A stretch of 55,802 nucleotides of DNA from Clostridiaceae bacterium (GTDB taxonomy: Bacteria > Bacillota > Clostridia > Lachnospirales > Lachnospiraceae): the NCBI GenBank assembly GCA_018378255.1, contig JAGZXV010000013.1, forward strand, positions 1 through 55,802, given 5' to 3'. Below the pieces are notes generated by a model. It saw only the letters and a list, made by a program, of their open reading frames with translations, did not search any database and had not been told where the DNA came from. How positions within the stretch are numbered: position 1 is the stretch's first letter; the number at the start of each line of letters is the position of its first letter. The position numbers were made by a program, and so were the translations under genes. This document shows, piece by piece, positions 33,491 to 41,412 of the stretch.

Positions 33491-34348
33491 ATGTTAACTA
33501 CGAACATAGAGATGCTGAAACGGGCTTCAAAAGAAGGTTTTGCCATACCGGCATTCAATACCCAGGGGGGCAATTATGATATTATCTGGGCTGTCTGCAA
33601 AGCGGCGGAGGATATGAAGTCTCCGGTAATACTGGCTCATTATGTGGCGACAGGAGCTTATTCCGGCCATGACTGGTTTGTGGAAGTCTGCAAATGGTGT
33701 GCCAACAAGGTTTCCGTACCTGTTTCCATCCATCTGGACCATGGGGACGGATTCAATATCTGTATGGAGGCCCTGAAACTCGGATTTACATCCGTCATGA
33801 TCGACGGCTCCACCAAACCGATTGAGGAAAATGCATCTATGACCAATGAGGTCATAAAAGTTGCAAAGTGTTTCGGCGTGCCGGTGGAGGCGGAAATCGG
33901 CGAACTGCTGCGCCTGGACAACATGGGTACGGTGATGGAGAATAAAAATATAGTGGATCCTGAGGATGTACGCCGTTTCCTTCAGATGTGCAGCCCCGAT
34001 TCCCTTGCCATCGGCATTGGAAATGCCCATGGATACTATCAGGGAGAACCGGATATCCATCTGGATGTGATGGAAGCTGTGCGGAAATTTACGGATATTC
34101 CGCTGGTCCTTCACGGATGTACCGGCATGAAAGAAGAGATCATCAAAGACGCGATCAAGCTTGGTGTAGCCAAGATCAATTTCGGTACGGAAATCAGGTA
34201 TAAATATGTGGAACATTATGAAGAAGGCCTGAAGACTTTGAACCACCAGGGCCATTCCTGGAAATTGTCCCAGTATGCCAATGAAAAACTCCAGGAGGAT
34301 GTGAGAAAGATCATCCAGCTGGCAGGTTCAGACGGAAGGTGCAGATAA
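33491..34348 (+). CDS. Class II fructose/tagatose-bisphosphate aldolase family
   Basis: A 285-residue zinc aldolase of the FbaA/GatY/KbaY family. Motifs seen: SIHLDHGDGFNICMEALKLGFTSVMIDGS (zinc His), GELLRLDN, IGNAHGYYQGEPDIHLDVM and LHGCTGMKEEIIKDAIKLGVAKINFGTEIR (phosphate loop). In this operon it likely cleaves a ketose-phosphate made from the imported sugar, such as tagatose-1,6-bisphosphate in galactosamine breakdown. GGAGAAAGAG precedes the ATG. Confidence 0.9.
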   Translation: MLTTNIEMLKRASKEGFAIPAFNTQGGNYDIIWAVCKAAEDMKSPVILAHYVATGAYSGHDWFVEVCKWCANKVSVPVSIHLDHGDGFNICMEALKLGFTSVMIDGSTKPIEENASMTNEVIKVAKCFGVPVEAEIGELLRLDNMGTVMENKNIVDPEDVRRFLQMCSPDSLAIGIGNAHGYYQGEPDIHLDVMEAVRKFTDIPLVLHGCTGMKEEIIKDAIKLGVAKINFGTEIRYKYVEHYEEGLKTLNHQGHSWKLSQYANEKLQEDVRKIIQLAGSDGRCR

Positions 34349-34366
34349 ACGAATGAGGAGGACAGC

Positions 34367-35815
34367 GTGAAACCGAACATTATATTGATTACGGCTGATC
34401 AGATGCGGGGAGACTGTGTAGAAGCACTGGGCCACCCGGATATAAAAACTCCCTATTTAAATACGATGATTAATCACGGCGCTGTATTTACCAATGCTTA
34501 CAGCGCCACGCCCACCTGTATTCCGGCCAGGGCCGCCCTTTTTACAGGGTTGTCCCAGACGTCGCATGGAAGGGTGGGGTATCAGGACTGCATAGACTGG
34601 GATTATGAAAATACGCTGCCCCAGGCATTTGCCGGCGGGGGATACCATACGCAGTGTGTGGGTAAGATGCATGTCTGGCCGCCCAGAAAACTGATGGGAT
34701 TTCATAATGTGGTGCTCCATGACGGTTTTTTGCCCCACCGGAATAAAAATACCCCGGCAAACCGATGGTGGGACAGGGTGGATGATTATCTTCCCTATCT
34801 TCAGCGGGAAGCCGGGTATCAGGCGGATATCGCGGATCCGGGCATTGACTGCAATTCCTGGGATGCCAGGCCCTGGCCCCTCCCGGAACACACCCATCCT
34901 ACCAACTGGACGGTGACCATGTCCCTGGATTTTCTCAGAAGGAGGGATCCGACAAAGCCTTTCTTTTTATGGACTTCTTTTGTGGCTCCCCACCCGCCTC
35001 TGCTTCCGCCGGACTGCTATTTCAGACAGTATATGGAAATGGAGCTGGCCTGGCCTGTTCATGGGACTTGGGCGGATAGGGCGCCGGAGTATCCCGATGC
35101 AGACTGTTTTGAAGGACATTTGAAACCGGAAGAGATACAGCGGATGCGGGCCGGATACTATGGCTTAATCACCCACATGGATCACCAGATAGGAAGGCTG
35201 CTCCGGGGGCTGAAGGATGAAGGCGTGTTAAACCAGACGGTCATCCTGTTTACTTCGGATCACGGGGAGATGCTGGGGGATCATGAGATGTTCAGAAAGA
35301 GCCAGCCGTTCCAGGGAAGCGTCCATGTTCCGATGATACTCTACGATCCTGGAAATCTGCTGGGAATCCCCAGAGGAACCCGCTTTGAGGAGATCGCTGA
35401 ATTAAGGGATGTGATGCCGACGCTGCTTTCCGCCGCAGGCCTTACCTGTCCGCATGGCGTGGAAGGGCTTGATCTGACTGCGGCGCTGAAGGGAAAAGGA
35501 GAGACCAGGAGTTATCTCCATGGAGAACACACCTCCCAGTCCCGTGCTGGACAGAGCGCCCAGTATATTGTTACAAAAACGAGAAAATACATCTGGTATT
35601 CGGATACGGGTAAAGAACTGCTCTTTGATCTGGAAAAGGACGGAATGGAGTGTGAGGACGTATCCGGTAAAAAAGAGTATGAGAGGGATTTGGGAGAACT
35701 GAGAGCCTGCCTGACAAAAGAATTAAAGGACAGGGAAGAAGGATATTCCGACGGCTCTTCGCTTATTACAGGCAGAGAACCTGAAGTCTATCTTAAAAAT
35801 AAAACTAGTATATAA
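34367..35815 (+). CDS. Cytoplasmic Cys-type sulfatase (family S1)
   Basis: A 482-residue sulfatase. CIPAR with Cys51 is the C-x-P-x-R site oxidised to formylglycine. The metal-binding start is NIILITADQMRGD, and a later metal site is FTSDHGEMLGDHEMFRK. There is no signal peptide, so it acts on imported sulfated sugar. The start is GTG at 34367 after GAGGAGGACA. A maturase (anSME) is needed but not in the window. Located between the aldolase and the SIS isomerase, it probably removes sulfate early in the pathway. Confidence 0.92.
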   Translation: MKPNIILITADQMRGDCVEALGHPDIKTPYLNTMINHGAVFTNAYSATPTCIPARAALFTGLSQTSHGRVGYQDCIDWDYENTLPQAFAGGGYHTQCVGKMHVWPPRKLMGFHNVVLHDGFLPHRNKNTPANRWWDRVDDYLPYLQREAGYQADIADPGIDCNSWDARPWPLPEHTHPTNWTVTMSLDFLRRRDPTKPFFLWTSFVAPHPPLLPPDCYFRQYMEMELAWPVHGTWADRAPEYPDADCFEGHLKPEEIQRMRAGYYGLITHMDHQIGRLLRGLKDEGVLNQTVILFTSDHGEMLGDHEMFRKSQPFQGSVHVPMILYDPGNLLGIPRGTRFEEIAELRDVMPTLLSAAGLTCPHGVEGLDLTAALKGKGETRSYLHGEHTSQSRAGQSAQYIVTKTRKYIWYSDTGKELLFDLEKDGMECEDVSGKKEYERDLGELRACLTKELKDREEGYSDGSSLITGREPEVYLKNKTSI

Positions 35816-35864
35816 GGAGGTTACTGCCCTAGAGCGTGTTACACACCCTGGGCGGGAAATAATT
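35814..35864 (+). other. Strong ribosome site separated from the SIS start by a hairpin
   Basis: AAGGAGG overlaps the sulfatase stop, 44 nt before the next ATG. A hairpin (GCCC 35826-35829 with GGGC 35850-35853, inner GTGT/ACAC) could fold out the gap. A weaker GCGGG lies 8 nt before the ATG. Confidence 0.35.
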
Positions 35865-36917
35865 ATGGGAAAGAAAAACAGTGAGATTACATATCAGGAG
35901 ATCTACCGGCAGCCGGAATCATTTGCGGCGGTCAATGAATCATTAGAAGACATTTTTGCGGTTCTGGATCAGGTATTTGCAGAAAAATATGATGAACTGA
36001 TCTTTACGGGATGCGGTACCTCCCTCTACCTGGCACAGGCGGCCGCCCATGCATTTTCAACATACAATGCGGTTACGGCCAAAGCGATGTGCTGTTCCGA
36101 ACTCTACTATTTTCCGGAGACCTATGTGAAAGACAGAAAAGTTTTAGTCCTGCCTATCACCAGAAAGAGCTATACCACAGAAGTGCGCATGGCCATCGAT
36201 AAGGTGAGAAGCTATCCGAATGTTAAATCACTGGCAATTACCTGTGATAAAGACAGTGAGAAGTACAACGATTACGTTCTGCTTTCCCCTGAAACGGCAG
36301 AAGACAGCGTTATCATGACGCGTTCGTTTACCAGCATGGTTTATTTATCCGTAGTTATGGCTATGTATGCCGGAGGAAAGAAAGATCAGATTATGGCTAT
36401 GTCCGGTTATGCGGATCATGCCCGGGACGCATTAAAGAAGATGGATGAACTGGCGAAAAAGATTGTGGAGGAAAACGAAAACCTGAATCTATATATCACT
36501 TTGGGCCAGGGTATTTATTACGGAGTTGCCAATGAGTGCATGAATAAGATGAAAGAGATGGGCCTCACCAATTCAGAAGCCTATTACAGTCTGGAATACC
36601 GCCACGGGCCAATGAGCCTGGTGGATGAGAATACGCTGATCATATTCCTGGGCAGTGAGCACACCGGAGATGGAGATGCCAAACTGCTTGCAGAGATGAA
36701 GAGCTACGGAGCTGTTACAGCGGCAGTGGGAAGCAAGGCGGGCGCAGAGCTTTCGGAGGCGGATTACTGCCTGGATCTGCCCTATGGGTATAACGATGAG
36801 CAGAACGCAGCTATGATCGGGTTCATAGGCCAGTTTTTGGGCTATTATATCGCTGAAAAGAAGGGGATTGATGCGGATTCTCCAAGGCACCTTTCCCAGG
36901 CGATTGTAATAAAGTAG
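35865..36917 (+). CDS. SIS-domain sugar isomerase/deaminase (AgaS/GlmS-C-like)
   Basis: A 350-residue protein with two SIS domains, like the isomerase half of GlmS, AgaS or fructoselysine deglycase. The phosphosugar loop is FTGCGTSLYLAQAAAHAF near residue 47. Others are LPITRKSYTTEV near 108 and the catalytic-type region NSEAYYSLEYRHGPMSLVDENT near 240. In an operon with an aldolase and sulfatase it may deaminate an amino-sugar phosphate to a ketose phosphate. The exact substrate is an inference. Confidence 0.85.
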   Translation: MGKKNSEITYQEIYRQPESFAAVNESLEDIFAVLDQVFAEKYDELIFTGCGTSLYLAQAAAHAFSTYNAVTAKAMCCSELYYFPETYVKDRKVLVLPITRKSYTTEVRMAIDKVRSYPNVKSLAITCDKDSEKYNDYVLLSPETAEDSVIMTRSFTSMVYLSVVMAMYAGGKKDQIMAMSGYADHARDALKKMDELAKKIVEENENLNLYITLGQGIYYGVANECMNKMKEMGLTNSEAYYSLEYRHGPMSLVDENTLIIFLGSEHTGDGDAKLLAEMKSYGAVTAAVGSKAGAELSEADYCLDLPYGYNDEQNAAMIGFIGQFLGYYIAEKKGIDADSPRHLSQAIVIK

Positions 36918-36974
36918 GGCATCTAATGCCCTTCGGGCTTTGCAGCCGGCTGGCCGGAGCTTAAGTGGGCAGCG

Positions 36975-37026
36975 TCAAACGTTTGAGCAATTGCCGCTTG
37001 ACTGACAAAGGGATAAACGTTATAAT
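36975..37026 (+). promoter_or_regulatory. Promoter with upstream palindromic operator for the ECF gene
   Basis: TTGACT (36998-37003), 17 bp, TATAAT (37021-37026). Perfect 12-bp palindrome TCAAACGTTTGA at 36975-36986, followed by GCAA exactly as at 1179-1194. Confidence 0.7.
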
Positions 37027-37083
37027 TATCAACAGCCGCTGACAGAAGTCAGCACCATTTTACTTAGTTCATTTTGACACAGG

Positions 37084-37142
37084 AATACCAGGAAGGTATC
37101 CGCCGGGACCGGCGGGAGAAGAATGCTTTCCTGGTATTTTTG
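37084..37142 (+). terminator. Leader terminator/attenuator before the ECF gene
   Basis: Outer stem AATACCAGGAA / TTCCTGGTATT (37084-37094 with 37128-37138) with an inner CCGCCGG/CCGGCGG hairpin, then TTTTTG. It lies between the promoter at 36998 and the gene at 37176. An upstream GCTGAC-AGAA-GTCAGC hairpin precedes it, so attenuation is likely. Confidence 0.7.
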
Positions 37143-37175
37143 TGTTATTAAGGCGATTGATCAAAAGGAGAAAAC

Positions 37176-37706
37176 ATGGAGAGAACATCAAAAACGACTA
37201 AATTAGTGTATTCGGCAGCGCTGCTGGCCATTGGCATGGTTCTGCCATTTTTAACCGGGCAGATTCCGGAAATCGGCAGCAAGCTGTCCCCCCTTCATCT
37301 TCCCGTATTAGTCTGTGGATTTTTATGCGGCTGGCAGTATGGGGTGGCGGTAGGGTTTATTCTGCCGCTGCTCAGGAGCCTTATATTCACCATGCCTCCG
37401 CTGATGCCTGCAGCTGTAACTATGGCATTTGAAATGGCGGTTTATGGAGCGGTGACCGGAATTGTCTATCAGATGTTTAATGGGCGCAGGGGCGGTATTT
37501 ATATCGCCTTGATCACAGCGATGATCTGCGGACGTCTTGTATGGGGACTTGTGAGCGTGCCCCTCTATGGAGTGGCCGGAAAGGCATTTTCCTGGCAGAT
37601 GTTTTTGGCCGGAGGTTTTATAAACGCAGTTCCTGCAATCATCTTGCAGATTATTCTGGTTCCTGCTATTATTATGGCATTAAAGCGTGCAAAGGTAATG
37701 GGATAA
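37176..37706 (+). CDS. ECF transporter S component, substrate unknown
   Basis: A 176-residue membrane protein with about six spans, of the ECF S-component fold (LVYSAALLAIGMVLPFLTGQIP, LHLPVLVCGFLCGWQYGVAVGFILPLLRS). S components give vitamin or micronutrient specificity and use a shared EcfAA'T module, which is not in this window. The next gene is a nucleoside-kinase-like protein two bases downstream, suggesting uptake and then phosphorylation. AAAAGGAGA precedes the ATG. A leader terminator implies attenuated expression. Confidence 0.82.
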   Translation: MERTSKTTKLVYSAALLAIGMVLPFLTGQIPEIGSKLSPLHLPVLVCGFLCGWQYGVAVGFILPLLRSLIFTMPPLMPAAVTMAFEMAVYGAVTGIVYQMFNGRRGGIYIALITAMICGRLVWGLVSVPLYGVAGKAFSWQMFLAGGFINAVPAIILQIILVPAIIMALKRAKVMG

Positions 37707-37708
37707 AG

Positions 37709-38761
37709 ATGAAAGAGATATTGATGAAACATAGGAATGCGCATCCAGAGATGGATGTGCAGGATGCGGTGAAACTGCTGTATCAGAGTGAATTCGGCGG
37801 CGGGCATATGATTAAAGAGGAGGCCCTCAGCCTGAAACGGCTCAGGACGGAATTTGAGGAAGGACGGAAACGAAAACCGCATCACGGTGAGGTTAGAGAA
37901 TCCATTGGCGGCGGGTTCATGAGGCTGGATCTGGATGTCCTCAGCCAGGGGCTGTCACCGGAAACTTTAAACAGGATGTTTGTGCTGACTGCTGCCGGGA
38001 CCGTCGGTTCTGTAACGGATTTTGAATGTAAACTGGACATTTTAAGGGCTTGTGCGGCAGAAGGAAACACCCCGTTTACCATAAAAGAACTGGATGATTA
38101 TCTGAAGAGTTACCGGGCCCTGGGCTATCCGGCTGTCAGCCACAGCCAGAGATACAGAGACGCTTACCAGCCTTCTTACCGGATTGTAAAAGAGGGGTAT
38201 GGACTTTACTATAAAGTGTTCCGCGATATTGACCTTTTGCTGGAGAAAACGGATAAGGAGCCCATTTTGGTAGCCCTTGACGGGAAAAGCGGAAGCGGGA
38301 AGAGTACGCTGGCAGCCCTGCTTCAAGAGTTTTATGGGTGCGGCTTGTTTCATATGGATGATTTTTTTCTGCAGCCTCATCAAAGGACAGAGGAGCGGTT
38401 TGCCCAGGCCGGAGGAAATGTGGATTATGAGAGGTTTTATGAGGAAGTGCTCATTCCTGTTCTGGCGGGGAAGGATTTCAGCTACCAAAGGTATGACTGC
38501 TGCAGTCAGAAATTGGCGGAAACCATAGAGGTAAAAGCATCCCGGCTGAATATTATCGAAGGCGTTTACAGCCAGCATCCCTATTTTGGAGATATTTATG
38601 ACCTGAAGTATTTTATGACGGTCAGTGAAGAGGAGCAGCGCAGCAGGATTCTAAACAGGAATGGTGAATTTATGCTGGAACGTTTTTTGAAGGAATGGAT
38701 CCCTTTGGAGAATGTTTATTTCAAAAAATACGGAATCGACAGAACTATTTTAAATGTATAA
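37709..38761 (+). CDS. P-loop kinase, uridine kinase-like, with N-terminal extra domain
   Basis: A 350-residue protein. The C-terminal half (from about 185) is a uridine-kinase/phosphoribulokinase-type P-loop domain: ALDGKSGSGKSTLAALL Walker A and LFHMDDFFLQPHQR. IIEGVYSQHPYFGDIYD follows. The N-terminal ~180 residues form a separate domain I do not recognise (DAVKLLYQSEFGGGHMI, SIGGGFMRLDLDVL). The start at 37709 is chosen because earlier frames lie inside the ECF gene. The likely role is phosphorylation of the compound imported by the S component. Confidence 0.75.
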   Translation: MKEILMKHRNAHPEMDVQDAVKLLYQSEFGGGHMIKEEALSLKRLRTEFEEGRKRKPHHGEVRESIGGGFMRLDLDVLSQGLSPETLNRMFVLTAAGTVGSVTDFECKLDILRACAAEGNTPFTIKELDDYLKSYRALGYPAVSHSQRYRDAYQPSYRIVKEGYGLYYKVFRDIDLLLEKTDKEPILVALDGKSGSGKSTLAALLQEFYGCGLFHMDDFFLQPHQRTEERFAQAGGNVDYERFYEEVLIPVLAGKDFSYQRYDCCSQKLAETIEVKASRLNIIEGVYSQHPYFGDIYDLKYFMTVSEEEQRSRILNRNGEFMLERFLKEWIPLENVYFKKYGIDRTILNV

Positions 38762-39360
38762 AGTGTCTGAAAATTTATGAAAATATAAATTTATAATTAC
38801 ATAATGATAATTTGTGATAGACATAAAGAGAAAAAATATAAAATTATTGCAAAATTATTGCTGGATTGTATTGACAAAAATACAATCTTGGTGTATGATA
38901 CAAATAACAAAAGAAAACGACGACAATTAAGAAACAGGAGGATGGGCCCTTGGGATGACGTGTTAAAATTTCCAATCAGACGAGATTAAAAATTTGTAGA
39001 TTCAGAAGGAGGGGTGGACTTAAAAATTTAAGATAGGAAATCAGATCAGGAAGTTATTTTATAGAAAGTATTTAGTATGATACAAGTATTTTAGTTCGAG
39101 AAAGAAGTAGTAGTTTAAAAAAACAATTTAAAATGTCAATTTTAAAGAGTTCATATAGATGAAAAGTATTTTAAGAAGTAAAAGTAAGTAATTGTAACAA
39201 AAAGATAGATGGAAATAAGTAATGATATAATATCTGATGGAATATCTTAAAATTGTTTTGAGAAAACAACCGGATGAATCAGCAAATAAGGATCCGGTGA
39301 GAGGAAAATTTTAATCATATACGAAATTCATTAGGTACCAAATGAATGGAGTGAAGGAAA
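38762..39360. other. AT-rich gap with a promoter but no convincing gene
   Basis: About 600 bp, far more AT-rich than its neighbours. It holds a strong plus-strand promoter at 38871 and short open frames, such as MGPWDDVLKFPIRRD at 38941-38988 with AGGAGG touching its ATG. A terminator closes it at 39361. It could encode a small RNA, be a long 3' UTR of the kinase transcript, or be a decayed remnant. Confidence 0.5.
38871..38899 (+). promoter_or_regulatory. Strong orphan promoter in AT-rich gap
   Basis: TTGACA, 17 bp, TATGAT, near consensus, predicting a start near 38906. ATTGTA/TACAAT arms (38866-38871 and 38881-38886) flank the -35. Confidence 0.65.
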
Positions 39361-39410
39361 GACGGATATCAATTATGGAAGATAATTTGATATCCGCCTT
39401 TTCTTTTTGT
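39361..39410. terminator. Terminator between the AT-rich gap and AraC gene
   Basis: Long stem from GACGGATATCAATTAT (39361) to ATAATTTGATATCCGCC (39398), with plus-strand TTTTCTTTTT. On the minus strand it can also end the AraC gene. Confidence 0.85.
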
Positions 39411-39414
39411 GTGT

Positions 39415-40248
39415 CTATTCAGTTCCCGGATCACGCTGCGTTCTCCACTGTCCCGGAGTTTGTTTATAATGTTTTTTAAACACCTTAGTAAAATAATTCT
39501 GGTCATAAAATCCACAGGATACGGCAATTTCATCGATGGAACGGTCCGGCCTCTTCAGCAGTTTCAGACTGTGGCTTAACCGGATTTCCGTCAGGGATTC
39601 ATGGATGGATTTTCCGAATGCGCTGCGGAACGAGCGGGTCAAGGTGGCGCGGCTGCAGTAAAAATGGCTGCAGAGGTCATCGATGGAGATTTTAGAGGAA
39701 TAATTCCGGTGCAGGTATTCTAACACCTTTTCAGGAAGTTTTGTATTGGGCGTTTTTAGATGCTCTTTCAATGTAATGTATGCGGCACAGATGTCCATGA
39801 TTGAAATGCATGACAAAATCTGGTCTTTGGAGCGGATCGGGATGGTTCCTGCCGCTTTTTTTAATGCCGTTTCGTCTGTGGTATAATTGAGTGCCTGGGA
39901 AATTACATAGTTTTTGCTGGTTTTTTGTGTATCCAGAGTCTGCCCCATCATCAGATAGCCGGAGAGGGTTCCGATATGGTAGAGAGGAGCCGCCGCTTCA
40001 TATAGTCCGAAATAGCACCGGTACAGGTAGACTTCACCTGTTTCGCTGACTTTCTGAAACGCTGCCTTATCGTAGCTGCGGCAATGTTCTAAGCCGCCGG
40101 GGCAGCTCTGGATCATTTTGCAAAAAGGGGACTTTTCCTGGGGAAATGCACAGATTTCCTGAAAGTCCGTATTGTAGACGGACATCCGGAAACCGGAAAT
40201 TGTGTATAAATTTTTTAATATTTCTATGAGTTCAAGAGATGGTTCCAT
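39415..40248 (-). CDS. AraC-family regulator with PocR-like sensor domain
   Basis: A 277-residue regulator. The N-terminal sensor has the PocR pattern with cysteines (FCKMIQSCPGGLEHCRSYDKAAF, YRCYFGLYEAAAPLY). The C-terminal AraC HTH pair is ISIDDLCSHFYCSRATLTRSFRSAFGKSIHESL and IDEIAVSCGFYDQNYFTKVFKKHYKQTPGQWR. It is divergent from the nucleotidyltransferase/kinase pair and may control it. A degraded copy of the hairpin repeat lies in the shared intergenic space. Confidence 0.9.
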   Translation of the reverse strand: MEPSLELIEILKNLYTISGFRMSVYNTDFQEICAFPQEKSPFCKMIQSCPGGLEHCRSYDKAAFQKVSETGEVYLYRCYFGLYEAAAPLYHIGTLSGYLMMGQTLDTQKTSKNYVISQALNYTTDETALKKAAGTIPIRSKDQILSCISIMDICAAYITLKEHLKTPNTKLPEKVLEYLHRNYSSKISIDDLCSHFYCSRATLTRSFRSAFGKSIHESLTEIRLSHSLKLLKRPDRSIDEIAVSCGFYDQNYFTKVFKKHYKQTPGQWRTQRDPGTE

Positions 40249-40360
40249 GTCCGCCGCCTTTCATAAGAAAAAGTAAAATCAAATTAAATATCTGATTTTA
40301 CTATTTAGTATACGATATTCCATAGATAATTCCAATGCTTTTTTTTATAATATGAAGTAA

Positions 40361-40443
40361 CAGTCCGGACGGTGGGAAAATGATGAATATCCGCTGTCTT
40401 TTGAGCGGTTTATCTGGTTAAGAAGATGAGCCGTCTGAACTTT
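40361..40443 (-). repeat. Shortened inverted relative of the 135-bp hairpin repeat
   Basis: About 83 bp beginning CAGTCCGGACGGTGGGAAAA and ending AAGAAGATGAGCCGTCTGAA, then CTTT. Both ends match the reverse complement of the 28.4-28.9 kb unit, whose ends read CAGTTCAGACGGCGGGAAAA and AAGAAGATTAGCCGTCTGAA on that strand. The middle is shorter and different. Terminal arms pair with each other (9 of 11). Confidence 0.65.
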
Positions 40444-40481
40444 TGTAATATTGTTAACATATGATCCAGGAGGGGATAACG

Positions 40482-41411
40482 ATGGAGAAGAAACCTGTAT
40501 TAGTAATCATGGCAGCAGGAATGGGGAGCCGTTACGGCGGTTTAAAACAGATTGATCCGGTAGATGAATATGGAAACCTGATTATCGATTTTTCAATCTA
40601 TGATGCGAAAGAGGCAGGATTTGAAAAGGTTGTATTCATTATCAAAAAGGCGATTGAAACGGATTTTAAAGAGCTGATCGGAAACAGGATTGAGAAGCAG
40701 ATGGAAGTGGAATATGTCTATCAGGAGCTGGATAAACTGCCGGGCGGCTATGCTGTTCCAAAAGAACGGCGGAAACCGTGGGGAACGGCACATGCAGTTC
40801 TCTGCTGCAAAGATGTGATCCAAGGGCCCTTTGCTGTGATCAATGCGGATGATTATTATGGAAAAGAGGCATTCCGGTCCATTTACCGTCAATTGACAAC
40901 CATGGAGGACGGGGACAAATATGAATACACCATGGTTGGATATGAACTCTGTAAAACCCTTACGGACTATGGCCATGTAGCCCGCGGCGTTTGCCAGGTA
41001 GGCACAGATCAGATGCTGGCGGATATTAAAGAACGGACCAGGATTGAAAAGCGCCGGGATGGGGCGGCATATACAGAGGACGACGGTGCTACATGGACCA
41101 ATCTTCCAAAGGATACCATAGTTTCTATGAATATGTGGGGCTTTACTGAAAGTATATTGGAAGAGATATCCGGGCGGTTCTGTTCATTTTTAGAGGATCA
41201 GCTTCCGGTAAATCCGTTAAAATGTGAATATTTCCTTCCATTTGTGGTGGATGAACTGCTGAAGGAGGGAAAAGCAGAAGTCAAAGTTCTGCATTCGGAA
41301 GATAACTGGTATGGAGTAACTTATAAAGAGGATAAAAAAGTGGTGATGGATGCGGTCAGTGAGTTAAAGCGCAGAGGCTGTTATCCTGAAACATTATGGG
41401 GGGATAGATAG
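40482..41411 (+). CDS. Sugar-phosphate nucleotidyltransferase family protein
   Basis: A 309-residue NTP_transferase-fold enzyme. The nucleotide loop is LVIMAAGMGSRYGGLKQIDPV, and PWGTAHAVLCCKDVIQGPFAVINADDYYG provides the metal Asp. Such enzymes join a sugar-1-phosphate to a nucleotide. The start at 40482 has AGGAGGGG 6 nt upstream; the ATG at 40461 precedes that site and is rejected. The next gene, two bases later, is a sugar-1-kinase-like protein that could supply the sugar-1-phosphate. Confidence 0.85.
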   Translation: MEKKPVLVIMAAGMGSRYGGLKQIDPVDEYGNLIIDFSIYDAKEAGFEKVVFIIKKAIETDFKELIGNRIEKQMEVEYVYQELDKLPGGYAVPKERRKPWGTAHAVLCCKDVIQGPFAVINADDYYGKEAFRSIYRQLTTMEDGDKYEYTMVGYELCKTLTDYGHVARGVCQVGTDQMLADIKERTRIEKRRDGAAYTEDDGATWTNLPKDTIVSMNMWGFTESILEEISGRFCSFLEDQLPVNPLKCEYFLPFVVDELLKEGKAEVKVLHSEDNWYGVTYKEDKKVVMDAVSELKRRGCYPETLWGDR

Positions 41412-41412
41412 G

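Noticed and set aside
37541..37708. Fusion of kinase with an upstream segment
   Set aside because: The extra N-terminus is the ECF gene read in another frame; the kinase starts at 37709.
38804..38989. 61-codon open frame in the AT-rich gap
   Set aside because: The strong promoter at 38871-38899 lies inside it and composition is not protein-like; only the short 3' part could be translated.
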